A stretch of 64,000 nucleotides of DNA from Clostridium sp. TW13 (GCF_024345225.1 NZ_BROD01000001.1:620001-684000), one strand, 5' to 3'; positions 34,441-44,301 are shown, counted from the stretch's first letter. The notes: generated by a model from the letters alone, not told the origin. Translations and numbers: made by a program.

Positions 34441-35238
34441 ATGGAAAGCAATGAAAACAAATTTGGTTTGCTAGAAAAAATGCCAGTGTTATTTGTAGGG
34501 CATGGTTCCCCTATGAATGCAATTGAAGATAATATGTATTCTATGAATTGGGAGAAAGTTGCACGTAAGATTCCAAAGCCTAAAGCAATACTTTCAATTT
34601 CAGCGCATTGGTATACTAATGGCACCAGAATGACAGATGCAAAGCATCCTAAAATGGTTTATGATATGTATGGATTTCCTGATGAATTATACCAGATAGT
34701 GTATAAATCAGATGGAGCACCAGAGTTAGCTCATCTTACAGGAAAATTAATTAGTAGAGATGTTAAAATAGACAATAGTTGGGGATACGACCATGGTACT
34801 TGGTCAATACTTAATAGAATGTATCCCGAAGCAGATATTCCAGTGTATCAACTTAGTATAGATAGCACTGCTGATGCTGAGGTTTGTTTTCAGATAGGAA
34901 AACAGATAAGCAGTTTAAGAGAAAAAGGAGTATTGATATTGGCTAGTGGGAATGTTGTTCATAACCTTTCTGCAATTAATTGGGATATGGATGGTGGCTA
35001 TGATTGGGCAGAAGAATTTGATAATTATATCAAAGATAAAATAGTTAGTAGACAGTTTCAGGATATTATTAACTATAGAAATGCAGGAAAGAGTGCAAGT
35101 TTAGCTGTACCTACGCCAGATCATTTCTATCCACTAGTTTATATATTAGGAACATTAACAGATAATGATAAAGTTGAAATATTTAATGATTGCTGTGAAC
35201 TAGGATCATTATCAATGACAAGTTACTTATTTAATTAA
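34441..35238 (+). CDS. ygiD: LigB-type extradiol dioxygenase, DODA/YgiD family
   Basis: This 265-residue protein matches 4,5-DOPA-extradiol-dioxygenase-like proteins. It has 'PVLFVGHGSPMNAIEDN', 'LSISAHWYTNGTRMT' and 'GYDHGTWSIL', holding the metal-binding histidines, and 'LASGNVVHNL'. The E. coli homologue YgiD opens DOPA in vitro; the physiological substrate in anaerobes is unknown, and an oxygen-dependent ring opening would be odd here. It is monocistronic with its own terminator. The start follows GAAGGCGGTG. Confidence 0.88.
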   Translation: MESNENKFGLLEKMPVLFVGHGSPMNAIEDNMYSMNWEKVARKIPKPKAILSISAHWYTNGTRMTDAKHPKMVYDMYGFPDELYQIVYKSDGAPELAHLTGKLISRDVKIDNSWGYDHGTWSILNRMYPEADIPVYQLSIDSTADAEVCFQIGKQISSLREKGVLILASGNVVHNLSAINWDMDGGYDWAEEFDNYIKDKIVSRQFQDIINYRNAGKSASLAVPTPDHFYPLVYILGTLTDNDKVEIFNDCCELGSLSMTSYLFN

Positions 35239-35251
35239 TATATTGAAAAAG

Positions 35252-35285
35252 CTCTTGAGTGAAGTATTCACTTAAGAGTTTTTTT
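35252..35285 (+). terminator. Intrinsic terminator
   Basis: A 12-bp stem (35252-35263 with 35267-35278, one G-U pair) is followed by seven Ts. Confidence 0.85.
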
Positions 35286-35348
35286 ATCTTTATTTTTGAT
35301 TTTATAGCTAAGAAGTAAAAAAATTGTAGTTAGATGAAAATAAATATA

Positions 35349-35377
35349 TTGATTTCAATATATGGAAATGATATAAT
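35349..35377 (+). promoter_or_regulatory. Sigma-A-type promoter of lacZ
   Basis: TTGATT (35349-35354), a 17-base spacer and TATAAT (35372-35377). A palindrome follows where transcription should begin. Confidence 0.75.
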
Positions 35378-35385
35378 GAGTATCA

Positions 35386-35408
35386 AAGTGATAGTGGCAC
35401 TATCACTT
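35386..35408. promoter_or_regulatory. 23-bp perfect palindrome, candidate lacZ operator
   Basis: AAGTGATAGTG (35386-35396) is mirrored by its exact complement (35398-35408) around one G. It starts 8 bases after the -10 box, an ideal repressor site. The TetR gene downstream in the same locus (38656) is the likely binder. Confidence 0.7.
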
Positions 35409-35477
35409 GCTTAAATAATGAATCTATTGCGAGTATTATTAATTATGTAATATGCTTGCTAGGAGAGGATGAGTTGT

Positions 35478-38400
35478 ATGGAAAAAACATATCGTTTTGA
35501 TTGGGAAAACCCAAAAGTAATTGGTAAGAATAAAGAAATGGCGCATGCAATTATGATGCCATATGACAGTATAGAAGATTTTTATAAACATGAAGAATCT
35601 CAATATAAAGTGAGCTTAAATGGCAAATGGGATTTTAAATGGTATAGAGGGAATCATGAAAAACCTGATGACTTTCTTGTAAACGATTTTAACAAGGGCT
35701 GGGAAAAAATAAATGTACCTGGGATATGGCAATTAAATGGTTATGGGAAGCCTTACTATTTGGCATTTGCATATCCACCTGCATTAAGTACAAAAAAATC
35801 ACAGATACCATCTATTGATCATGAACAAAATGAATTTGGATATTATAAGCATAGTTTTACATTGCCTCAGAATTTTAAGGATAGAAAAACTTTTATACAT
35901 TTTGGAGCAGTAAAGTCTGCATTTTATCTTTATATCAATGGTAAAGAAGTTGGGTACTCACAAGGGTCAATGACTCCAGCAGAGTTTGATATTACAGATT
36001 ATGTGCATAGTGGTGAAAACTTGATTTCTGTATTTGTAATTAGATATTCAGATGGCACTTACTTAGAAGATCAAGATATGTGGTTTTTTAGCGGAATCTA
36101 CAGAGCTGTATATATTTATAGTGAAGCACTAGTGTATGCAGCAGATATTTTTGCAAGATCAACTTTTGATGAAAAATATGAGGATTGTGAGTTACTCATA
36201 GATACATTAATAAGTAATAAAACAAATAGCAATGAACTTATAAAGGTTAATGTGATTTTATCTGAGTATACACATTTTAACGCTTTGCATATTTTGGATT
36301 CTGAAGTGGTGTTAAGTGCGAAATCTCAGCAAACATTGAAATTTAAGGAACATATAAAAAAGCCAAGAAAATGGAGTGCGGATGAACCTAATTTATATCG
36401 CATTTTCATAGTTTTAAAGGACAGAGAGAATAAAGTTATTGGAGTTAAAACTATAACTTTTGGATTTAAAACTGTAGAAATCAAAAATGAAAAGATTTTA
36501 ATTAATGGTGTTCCGTTATTAATTAGAGGGGTAAACCGTCATGATTATGATCCTGACTATGGATGGGCAGTTCCTCGTGAAAGATATCATCAAGATTTAA
36601 AGATTATGAAACAAAATAATATTAATGCAATAAGGACAAGTCATTATCCAAATGATCCTTATTTATATGAATTGTGCAATATTTATGGAATTTACGTTAT
36701 GGATGAAGCTGATATGGAAACTCATGCTGTACGTAGAAAGAATGTACCTGGAGACAATCCTCTTTGGACAAAGGCTGTAGTTGATCGTATGGAACGTATG
36801 GTTCTTCGTGATAGAAACCATCCTTGCATATTTATGTGGTCTTTAGGAAATGAAGCTGGATATGGTTCTAACTTTCAAAAGATGAAGGACGCTGCACTTA
36901 AATTAGATGATACAAGATCATTCCATTATGAAGGTGATTATGACATAAGTGTAAGTGATGTTTTATCTAGAATGTATCCAACTGTTGAAATATTAGAGAC
37001 TTTAGGGAAACATGAAGAGGTTAAGATATCTGCTTTTGATAATTTACTAAATAAGCTTACTGCTGATAACAAGCCAGTAAAACCTCATCAATATGCAGGA
37101 AAGCCAGTAGTTGTATGTGAATATGCTCATGCTATGGAAAATAGTTTAGGTAACTTCCAAGAATACATGGATGTCTTTGAAAAGTATGACAATATGGCAG
37201 GCGGTTTCATTTGGGATTTTGTAGATCAAGCTATTCATGTAAAATCAGAGGATGGAACTGATAAATGGCTTTATGGTGGAGATTTTGGAGAGGAAAAGAC
37301 ACACAGATATTTCTGTGCGAATGGTATTGTTTTTGCAGATAGAACTCCACATCCATCTTTATATGAAGTTAAGAAGGTTTACAGTGAGATTAAAGTGAAA
37401 CTTAAACACTTTTCAATAAAGAATAATCCTCAAGCAGAACTTTTGATAGATAATCAATATATGTTTAGAAATCTATCAATGTATAAAATAGAGTGGGATT
37501 TGTTAGAAGATGGAGTTTCAATTGCAAAAGAAACTGTAGAAAATATTGATATAGAACCACTGCGTAAAAAAGAATTAAAGATTGATTTACCAAGTGTTAA
37601 TGTTGAAGATGAAGCAGAATATCATTTGTTAGTATCATTTAAACTAAAAGAAGATACTATATGGGCAGATAAAGATTATGAAATTGCTTGGGAAGAATTT
37701 AAGTTAAAACCTGCTAAGAAGAAGGCTTTGCATCTTAAGGTAGTGGAGAAAGTAAAAGTTTCTGAAAAGAAAGATGTTGTTACTTTGAAAAATAAGAATT
37801 TCACTATGAAAATTTCTAAAGAAAATGGAGGAATACAATCTCTCAATTATGGTTATGGGGAACTTTTAGATGGCACTATGCTACCAAACTTCTGGAGAGT
37901 ACCTACAGACAATGATATGGGGTTTGCAAACTTTGAACCTAGAGTTGAAAAATTTGTGTTTAGAAGAGAATGGCTAAAAGCCACAGAAAATATCAAAGTA
38001 AAAGATATTAAGGTTTATGAAAATGACACGGATGTTCGTGTCTTAGTTAAATATAAGGTTTCATATTGCAAGGGAGATATGATTACGGAATATTTTATTG
38101 ATGGAAAAGGCAATATTAAAGTATCTGCAAATATATTACCTAAAAAAGATATGTACCGTATAGGATATTCTATGAAGTTACCTAATAAATATGACAAGTT
38201 TACATGGTTTGGAAAGGGGCCTCATGAGAACTATTGTGATCGTAACACTGGAGCTAAAATAAAGGTTCACACTGCTAAAATTGATGAGCTTATTCATAAT
38301 TATATGAGACCACAAGAAAATGGAAATCATACTGAGGTTAGATTTGTAAATATTATGAATGCACAGGGAAGAGGTATTCATATAGAATCTTCAGATGAAA

Positions 38401-38624
38401 ATCTATTGAATTTCAGTGCATGGCCATATTCACAAAGTGATCTTGAAAAAGCTAATCATATTCATGAATTGCCAAGACGTGATTTTATCACACTAAATAT
38501 TGACCATATGCAATGTGGTGTTGGAGGAGATTTACCTGGAATGGCAGGGTTACATCAACCATACATTATTCATAAAAATAAGCAATATAAATATGAATTT
38601 ACAATATCAAATATAGAATCTTAA
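35478..38624 (+). CDS. lacZ: Beta-galactosidase, glycoside hydrolase family 2
   Basis: The 1048-residue LacZ-type enzyme has full GH2 architecture: a sugar-binding jelly roll ('FGAVKSAFYLYINGKEVGYSQ'), an Ig-like domain, a TIM barrel ('RGVNRHDYDPDYG', 'IRTSHYPNDPY'), a second Ig-like domain and a C-terminal beta-galactosidase small-chain domain. The acid/base Glu is in 'WSLGNEAGYG' (residue 459) and the nucleophile in 'VCEYAHAMEN' (residue 548). There is no signal peptide, so it works in the cytoplasm. I prefer the ATG at 35478 over 35469 because of spacing from GGAGAGG. It is the first gene of lacZ-tetR-alpha-galactosidase, with an MFS transporter after a repeat element. Confidence 0.95.
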   Translation: MEKTYRFDWENPKVIGKNKEMAHAIMMPYDSIEDFYKHEESQYKVSLNGKWDFKWYRGNHEKPDDFLVNDFNKGWEKINVPGIWQLNGYGKPYYLAFAYPPALSTKKSQIPSIDHEQNEFGYYKHSFTLPQNFKDRKTFIHFGAVKSAFYLYINGKEVGYSQGSMTPAEFDITDYVHSGENLISVFVIRYSDGTYLEDQDMWFFSGIYRAVYIYSEALVYAADIFARSTFDEKYEDCELLIDTLISNKTNSNELIKVNVILSEYTHFNALHILDSEVVLSAKSQQTLKFKEHIKKPRKWSADEPNLYRIFIVLKDRENKVIGVKTITFGFKTVEIKNEKILINGVPLLIRGVNRHDYDPDYGWAVPRERYHQDLKIMKQNNINAIRTSHYPNDPYLYELCNIYGIYVMDEADMETHAVRRKNVPGDNPLWTKAVVDRMERMVLRDRNHPCIFMWSLGNEAGYGSNFQKMKDAALKLDDTRSFHYEGDYDISVSDVLSRMYPTVEILETLGKHEEVKISAFDNLLNKLTADNKPVKPHQYAGKPVVVCEYAHAMENSLGNFQEYMDVFEKYDNMAGGFIWDFVDQAIHVKSEDGTDKWLYGGDFGEEKTHRYFCANGIVFADRTPHPSLYEVKKVYSEIKVKLKHFSIKNNPQAELLIDNQYMFRNLSMYKIEWDLLEDGVSIAKETVENIDIEPLRKKELKIDLPSVNVEDEAEYHLLVSFKLKEDTIWADKDYEIAWEEFKLKPAKKKALHLKVVEKVKVSEKKDVVTLKNKNFTMKISKENGGIQSLNYGYGELLDGTMLPNFWRVPTDNDMGFANFEPRVEKFVFRREWLKATENIKVKDIKVYENDTDVRVLVKYKVSYCKGDMITEYFIDGKGNIKVSANILPKKDMYRIGYSMKLPNKYDKFTWFGKGPHENYCDRNTGAKIKVHTAKIDELIHNYMRPQENGNHTEVRFVNIMNAQGRGIHIESSDENLLNFSAWPYSQSDLEKANHIHELPRRDFITLNIDHMQCGVGGDLPGMAGLHQPYIIHKNKQYKYEFTISNIES

Positions 38625-38655
38625 GTTTAGATTAAGCTACTTTGGAGGACTAAAA

Positions 38656-39315
38656 ATGGATTTAAAAGAAAAACGGAACAATGAGAGAATGGAACAAGTT
38701 GAAAGAAGAAAAGATGAAATTATTTCAGCAGCTCTAAGTCTTTTTGTAGAAAAAGGAATAGATTCAACTTCTATAAATGATATAGCGGCAAAAGCTGAAG
38801 TTGGTCCTGCAACTGTGTACAGACATTTTGAAAACAAACCACAAATAGTTATTGTTGCTGCAATAAAGTTTTGGCAAAGTGAGATAAGCAGTCTTATGCC
38901 ACGTATTTTACCAGAGAGCAGTAATACTTGCAAAGGGATAGATAAAATACGAAATATATTGAATTCTTATGTTATCCTTTATCAAGAATATCCTGAATTC
39001 ATTCGATTTTTAGATGAGTTTGATAACTATGTTGTTAAAGAGAAAATTGATGCAGAAGCTTTGCGGATTTATGAGCAGAACATTTTGGATTTAAGAGGAA
39101 TACTAGTAAAAGCTCTCCAAGAAGGAAAGCAAGATGGAACTATTAAGCAGGAAGTTGAAGAATATATTTTCTATGCAACTGTAACTCATGCAGTACTTAG
39201 TTTGAGTGAGAAGTTGGTCTTAAGAGGTAACATACTTAAAAGTGACAATGAAATAGAAGCTATTGCACAATTAAATTTAATCATAGAGATGGCTGTTAAG
39301 TATATTTCAACATAG
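38656..39315 (+). CDS. TetR/AcrR family regulator of the galactoside locus
   Basis: The 219 residues begin with a charged leader and a TetR HTH (~20-66, 'TSINDIAAKAEVGPATVYRHF'). The helical ligand domain contains 'GIDKIRNILNSYVILYQEYP'. It lies between lacZ (31 bases upstream) and the alpha-galactosidase (19 bases downstream), so it is co-transcribed with its likely targets. This is less usual than LacI or AraC control of galactosidases. The 23-bp palindrome before lacZ is the obvious candidate site. The ATG follows TGGAGGAC. Confidence 0.88.
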   Translation: MDLKEKRNNERMEQVERRKDEIISAALSLFVEKGIDSTSINDIAAKAEVGPATVYRHFENKPQIVIVAAIKFWQSEISSLMPRILPESSNTCKGIDKIRNILNSYVILYQEYPEFIRFLDEFDNYVVKEKIDAEALRIYEQNILDLRGILVKALQEGKQDGTIKQEVEEYIFYATVTHAVLSLSEKLVLRGNILKSDNEIEAIAQLNLIIEMAVKYIST

Positions 39316-39334
39316 GTAAATGGAGGTATAAATA

Positions 39335-41071
39335 ATGAGGATTACTTTAGGAAAATTAGCGTATAAGAAAATAAATAGTACGGGAAAAAAGGTATTAACC
39401 TACGATGGCAATATAAATAATGAGGACTTGTCATTAGAATTTTCTACAAAGCAAGAAAATGGGGGACAACATATTACAATTACTCTTTTGCCTAAGACAG
39501 AACTTATATTAAAGGAATGTACTTTGCGAACAGATGCAAAATTTACTGAGGAAACTCCTATATATTTGAATGGATATCAAACTTGGACTGATAGTCGTGA
39601 ATTTAAAATAAATGAAACTATTCCAAGGCTTAATCCAATAGTAAGACCGATAATGGCTATGTATGGAGATTATAGATTCTATAAGCATAATAAAAATGCA
39701 TTGCATAGCTGGACTTACACCTATATAAGAGAAAAAAATCTTATTAGTTTTGTAGGATCACTAATTGAGAAAACAGGATATACGTTATTTCAGTATGATA
39801 AGAAAGAAAAGAATCTTGTTATTGTAAAAGATAGTGTGGATTTAGTTGTAAATAAGCCTAGAATTTTATTTGATATTTTCATTGCACAAGGTGAAGAACA
39901 TGATATCTTTGATAAATATTTTAGTACTGGAAATTACAGTGCTCCTAGAGTAGAACCTTGCACAGGGTGGACAAGCTGGTACAACTATTATACGAAGGTT
40001 ACAGAAAAAGATATTTTGGAGAACTTAGAAGCTTTTAGTTCAAGAAAGCTACCTATAGATATATTTCAAATTGATGATGGATATCAGCATGCAGTTGGTG
40101 ATTGGCTAAATATTAATGAAAAGTTTCCAAATGGAATGAAAGCATTAGCTGATAAAATCAGAGCAAATGGTTATAAAGCAGGCTTGTGGCTTGCACCAAT
40201 AGTGTGCGAAAAAAATTCGGATATTTATAAAAAGCATCCTGAATGGGTAGTTGCTAAAGCAGGATATAATCCGGGATGGAGTGGGAATTTCTATACTCTT
40301 GATTTTTATAATGAAGAGGTTCGTCAATATCTTCGTGAAGTGTTTGATACAGTGTTAAATAAGTGGAATTATGACTTGGTGAAACTAGATTTTCTATATG
40401 CTGTGGCTCTTATAAAGCGAGATGATAAGACTCGTGGTGAAATTATGTATGAATTTATGGAGTTCCTAAGAGAAATAGTAGGGGATAAACTTATTCTAGG
40501 CTGTGGAGTTCCGTTAGGACCAGCCTTTGGTTTAGTGGATTATTGTCGTGTGAGTAGTGATGTAGATTTAACTTGGGAAAATAAATTTGGAAGCACAATG
40601 AATTATCGAGAGCGTGTATCTACCATTAATGCTCTTACAAGTACTATTGGTAGGCAGCATCTAGATAAAAGAGTGTTTTTGAATGATCCTGATGTTTTTA
40701 TATTAAGAAGTGAAAATAACAGCCTTACTGAAGATCAAAAATATACGTTATTTTTACTTAATATTTTACTTGGAAGTCTTACATTTACTTCAGATAATAT
40801 TAATTCCTATAGCAAAAAGCAGATGGAGATTTTCAAAATCATGCTTAAGTGGAAGAATAAAAAAATCAATAGTGTTTCTCAAGGAGAGGTAGTTAGAGTT
40901 GATTTTGAAGTGGAAGATGTTAAGTATGTTTCATTTAGTAATCTTACAAGCAATAGAGGGACAATAGTTCTAGATAGTTCTGGAAGTATTGTTGAAAATG
41001 GTCAAGTTGTTGGGAAAGGTGGCGCTTTAACTTTATTACCTTATCAATCTTTATGCTTAAAAAAGTCTTAG
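39335..41071 (+). CDS. Alpha-galactosidase, glycoside hydrolase family 36 (short form)
   Basis: The 578-residue protein has an N-terminal beta-sandwich and a catalytic barrel from ~210. 'IFQIDDGYQHAVGDW' is the substrate loop. The nucleophile is D352 in 'LVKLDFLY' and the acid/base is D409 in 'RVSSDVDLTW'. The length matches the Thermotoga-type short GH36 enzymes. It removes alpha-1,6-galactose from melibiose, raffinose-type sugars or galactomannan pieces. There is no signal peptide. It starts 19 bases after the TetR gene with GGAGGT before the ATG. Confidence 0.92.
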   Translation: MRITLGKLAYKKINSTGKKVLTYDGNINNEDLSLEFSTKQENGGQHITITLLPKTELILKECTLRTDAKFTEETPIYLNGYQTWTDSREFKINETIPRLNPIVRPIMAMYGDYRFYKHNKNALHSWTYTYIREKNLISFVGSLIEKTGYTLFQYDKKEKNLVIVKDSVDLVVNKPRILFDIFIAQGEEHDIFDKYFSTGNYSAPRVEPCTGWTSWYNYYTKVTEKDILENLEAFSSRKLPIDIFQIDDGYQHAVGDWLNINEKFPNGMKALADKIRANGYKAGLWLAPIVCEKNSDIYKKHPEWVVAKAGYNPGWSGNFYTLDFYNEEVRQYLREVFDTVLNKWNYDLVKLDFLYAVALIKRDDKTRGEIMYEFMEFLREIVGDKLILGCGVPLGPAFGLVDYCRVSSDVDLTWENKFGSTMNYRERVSTINALTSTIGRQHLDKRVFLNDPDVFILRSENNSLTEDQKYTLFLLNILLGSLTFTSDNINSYSKKQMEIFKIMLKWKNKKINSVSQGEVVRVDFEVEDVKYVSFSNLTSNRGTIVLDSSGSIVENGQVVGKGGALTLLPYQSLCLKKS

Positions 41072-41110
41072 TTGAAGTTAACATAAGTTGGTTCTGATTA
41101 TCAAGTGAAA

Positions 41111-41430
41111 CTTGATTCAGGTGGGGTGTATCCCTATCTGAATCTTAGTTGAACTTACACCCTCAAGGGGTACCTCGTCCAGGAGCGTGCAGCCGTTATC
41201 TCCAACTTAAGCAAATAAGTGAAAGTCAAAATCTATGATTTGGTTACTTGAACTTAGTTAACTAATGAATTAGTTAACTTCATTAAAATCAATTTAGTGT
41301 GAATCGGTTAAGCAGACATCTCAAATCTATGATTTGATGATAGTCGCTTACTCTGTGAGTACTCATCTGACTTTAGGAAGAGGAGTTTCATATAAGATTG
41401 GAGTGTTACGGATGCTAGCTATCGGATAAA
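41111..41430 (+). repeat. Structured dispersed repeat, copy A
   Basis: There is no reading frame. From 5' to 3': a hairpin at 41114-41144 (GATTCAG...CTGAATC); a block 41178-41213 shared with copy B; a copy-A-only palindrome at 41256-41279 (11-bp arms); an 89-base block 41292-41380 differing from copy B at one base, with stems at 41315-41345 and 41349-41361; and a 33-base tail 41398-41430 identical in copy B. AAATCTATGATTT recurs twice. Copy B (52333-52581) is inverted. It ends 95 bases before the MFS gene. It could be a non-autonomous mobile element or a structured RNA. Confidence 0.85.
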
Positions 41431-41525
41431 GAATCAATTTATGTTATCAATATATGGTCAAGAAATAAATTGTTATACGTTCTTGTGAAAATGTTTACTG
41501 GAACGAAATGAAAGGGTGGATTAAA

Positions 41526-42692
41526 ATGAATAAAAAGTATGTACCATATCTTATAGGAATTCCTAATATGGGTGTTGGCCTTTTGTGGGCGATGAATATG
41601 GTGTTGATTCCGTTATTAGTTAATACAGTTACAAAAAGTAATACCAAATTGGGGGCATTAACCTCAATGGGAGCTTTTACTGGAATCTTTGTACAATATA
41701 TTGCAGGAATGATTAGTGATAGAAGTCATTTCAAAATGGGAAAAAGAAAACCGTTTATGCTTATAGGTTCAATTTGTGCAGCTATATTTATTTGTGTAAT
41801 GCCATTTGCTAGCAGTTATATTGGGATGTTTATAGCAGCCTTTGTATTTTATTTTAGTCTTAATTTTTATCAAGGACCTTATTATTCAATGATACCAGAA
41901 ACTGTTGATGAAAATCAGTTGGGCCTTGCTAATGGTTTTTCTAAGGTTGTAAGTGTACTTGGAAGTGCTGTTATTTTTGTTGTTGGTCCATCTTTATGGG
42001 AGAAAGGACATTACTTACCATTCTTTCTAGCAGCAGCTTTAGCTCTTGGCAGTGTTATTATTACTGCACTTTTCATTAAGGAAAAAAGCACTAATGTTAA
42101 ATCACCAGCGAAGTTATCTTTTGATTTCTTAAAAAGACCTGCAGTAATGAAATTATATATATCAGTTTTCTTTATCTTCTTAAGCTATGGATGTATTACA
42201 CCTTACTTTGTAAAGTATTGTACAACTATACTTAATCTCACAAGCAATACAGCAAGTACAGCACTATTGCTACTTACAATATCAGGAGCCATATTTGCAG
42301 CACCAATGGGTATACTATCTGATAAAACTGAACGTAGAAAAGTTCTTTTGATTGGTACATTAATTTTTACTGTAGCTATAGCATTCGGATTTTTATGTAA
42401 GAGTGCTATATCAATATATATTATGCTATCAGTGGTTGGTATAGGTTTTATAGCCATACAGGTTACAATTTATTCTATTTTAGCTGAAATAGTACCTCCA
42501 GAAAGAATGGGAGAATTCATGGGGATTATGAATCTATTTATATCACTTAGCCAGTTTATAGCTACTAATGCAATGGGAGTTTTCCTTGATAAGTTTGGTT
42601 TTACATTATTTTTACCGATTGCTGCAATTATCATGTTTATAGCATTTTTAATAATATTCTTTAGTAAATTTCCTAAGTATAAAAGAGATTAG
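41526..42692 (+). CDS. MFS sugar transporter, SLC45/GPH-like
   Basis: The 388-residue transporter has 12 predicted TM segments. The conserved loop after TM2 reads 'GMISDRSHFKMGKRKPFMLIG', as in SLC45-type proton/sugar symporters. A second loop 'PMGILSDKTERRKVLLIG' lies halfway. I start at 41526, with AAAGGGTGG 7 bases upstream; an ATG 18 bases earlier lacks a site. Its position after lacZ-tetR-alpha-galactosidase suggests it imports the galactoside they digest. A structured repeat lies between it and the alpha-galactosidase. Confidence 0.88.
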   Translation: MNKKYVPYLIGIPNMGVGLLWAMNMVLIPLLVNTVTKSNTKLGALTSMGAFTGIFVQYIAGMISDRSHFKMGKRKPFMLIGSICAAIFICVMPFASSYIGMFIAAFVFYFSLNFYQGPYYSMIPETVDENQLGLANGFSKVVSVLGSAVIFVVGPSLWEKGHYLPFFLAAALALGSVIITALFIKEKSTNVKSPAKLSFDFLKRPAVMKLYISVFFIFLSYGCITPYFVKYCTTILNLTSNTASTALLLLTISGAIFAAPMGILSDKTERRKVLLIGTLIFTVAIAFGFLCKSAISIYIMLSVVGIGFIAIQVTIYSILAEIVPPERMGEFMGIMNLFISLSQFIATNAMGVFLDKFGFTLFLPIAAIIMFIAFLIIFFSKFPKYKRD

Positions 42693-43005
42693 TTATAGGA
42701 AGTGAATAAAGACTAAAAATACAATATCTAATTAGAAGCCTTCATCATACTTTTGGTGAGGGTTTTAAATTTTTGTACATAAAATGTAGGAGAGATTTAA
42801 GAATCATAGTTTGAGTAATTTAGTTTTGATAAAAAGCAAAAAAATTAATTTAGTGCAGTCATAAATATATTAAGTACCTAGTATCTATAGTAGTAATTAT
42901 ATAGAAAATGGTTTTTGAATTTGTATTTTGAGAAAGTGATTAAACAAATTATCAATAAACTGTTTATCTATATTTAAACGTATTTTATATTAGGAGGTAG
43001 ATTGG
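42693..43005 (+). other. Intergenic region with weak terminator
   Basis: 313 AT-rich bases. An imperfect hairpin (GCCTTCATCA...TGGTGAGGGT, about 42738-42762, then TTTT) probably ends the MFS gene. The rest holds the promoter of the surface-protein gene. Nothing else is clear. Confidence 0.5.
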
Positions 43006-44301
43006 TTGCGCAAAACTAAAGGTATTAAAAAGGTAATTATATTTTCTATTTCAATGATTATGATTGCACATAGTGGAATGATTGCATTAGCAGACACCAA
43101 AAGTAAAGCTGATTTAGGAAATTATGATACTACAATTAATTTTGGAGTAGCAAATGATTTTAATGTTTTTGCATTTGGAGATGTTACAAATGAATCTGAT
43201 TCAGAAGGGCGAGTTGCTATTGGTGGAAATGCAACATTAACTAATTATGGTGTTGGAAGCAAGCTGACAACAATCTCCAATACAAGGGCAGATTTAGTTG
43301 TAGGTGGGGATATAGATATTAAAGGTGGAACAAACTTTAATGGTAATACTGTTATAAGTCCCAATGGAAAAGTAATTAATTATACAATGACAAATAATAA
43401 TAAGGTTCCAAATCAGCCTATAGTCCAAAATTTAATTGATTTTAAATCTGTAAAAGCTGAGTTGATCAAGAAATCTAATTATTTTGCATCATTAACTCCT
43501 AACGGAAAGGTTGAAAATCAATATGGAACATTGGTGCTAACTGCAGAAGATTCAAAGTTAAATATTTTTACTTTTGATGGGGCAAATGTAGATGGTAAAG
43601 GAACTAAAATGGAACAGTTATGTGGAATTAAGATTTTAGTACCAAAAGGGTCTACTGCCATTATAAATGTTACTGGTGATAATTTCGGTTTTGGAGCATA
43701 TAGTATATTCACAAATGCTGAACAAAAAGAAAAGATTCTTTGGAATTTAAGTTCTGCTACCAATGTTTTTAACGGTAGCCTATCTATTGAGGGATCAGTA
43801 TTAGCACCCAACGCCAATTGGGTAATTAATGGCTGTGGTAATATAGAAGGCAATTTTATTATTAATTCATTAAAAATGAATGGTGGCCATTTAGAAGCTC
43901 ATTGTTATTTATTTAATGGTATGCTACCGACCCCAACACCGACCCCAACGCCAACACCGACCCCAACGCCAACACCGACCCCAACACCAACGCCAACACC
44001 GACCCCAACGCCAACGCCGACCCCAACGCCAACACCGACCCCAACGCCAACACCGACCCCAACGCCAACACCGACCCCAACGCCAACACCGACCCCAACG
44101 CCGACCCCAACGCCAACACCGACCCCAACGCCAACACCGACCCCAATCCCCAAACCAACACTTACAGATAATAAAGCACAGCAATTACCTAAGACAGGTA
44201 CCCCAATTAATACAGACGCAGTGCTTTTATTTGGTGGAAGTATTCTAGTAGTAGGAACTGGTTTGGTACTACTTGCTAGAAGGAAACGACCAGAAGACTA
44301 A
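43006..44301 (+). CDS. LPXTG-anchored 'choice-of-anchor A' surface protein
   Basis: The 431-residue protein has an N-terminal signal peptide (basic start, hydrophobic ~9-28, cut after ALAD). A choice-of-anchor-A domain spans ~35-305 ('[25 protein letters not shown]'). A Pro-Thr spacer of 36 dipeptides follows, then 'LPKTG', a membrane segment and RRKRPED. It should be exported and covalently linked to peptidoglycan by a sortase. The start is TTG, 8 bases after GGAGG. Its ligand is unknown; no sortase gene is in the window. Confidence 0.9.
   Translation: MRKTKGIKKVIIFSISMIMIAHSGMIALADTKSKADLGNYDTTINFGVANDFNVFAFGDVTNESDSEGRVAIGGNATLTNYGVGSKLTTISNTRADLVVGGDIDIKGGTNFNGNTVISPNGKVINYTMTNNNKVPNQPIVQNLIDFKSVKAELIKKSNYFASLTPNGKVENQYGTLVLTAEDSKLNIFTFDGANVDGKGTKMEQLCGIKILVPKGSTAIINVTGDNFGFGAYSIFTNAEQKEKILWNLSSATNVFNGSLSIEGSVLAPNANWVINGCGNIEGNFIINSLKMNGGHLEAHCYLFNGMLPTPTPTPTPTPTPTPTPTPTPTPTPTPTPTPTPTPTPTPTPTPTPTPTPTPTPTPTPTPTPTPTPTPTPTPTPIPKPTLTDNKAQQLPKTGTPINTDAVLLFGGSILVVGTGLVLLARRKRPED
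43927..44142 (+). repeat. Pro-Thr coding repeat tract (36 PT dipeptides)
   Basis: 216 bases of C-rich sequence encode (Pro-Thr)36. The dominant 18-base unit is CCAACGCCAACACCGACC with some 12- and 6-base variants. The G+C jump against AT-rich flanks is striking. Because units are multiples of 6 bases, length changes keep the frame. Confidence 0.95.

Noticed and set aside
35395-35412. TGGCAC...TTGC, like a sigma-54 promoter, before lacZ
   Set aside because: The GG and GC elements are 11 bases apart rather than 10, and the match arises from the perfect palindrome downstream of a good sigma-A promoter.
41157-41430. Copy A read as the end of a tnpB gene or a group I intron
   Set aside because: No protein similarity or intron core could be recognised, so it is reported only as a structured repeat.
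43927-44142. Regular repeats that could suggest a CRISPR array
   Set aside because: There are no unique spacers, the unit is 6-18 bases, and it is read in frame inside a surface-protein gene.
43905-44184. Long open frames on the minus strand and in other frames of the Pro-Thr tract (Gly-Val or Arg/Trp-rich)
   Set aside because: They are forced by the short-period C-rich repeat; they have no ribosome site and no plausible protein composition.
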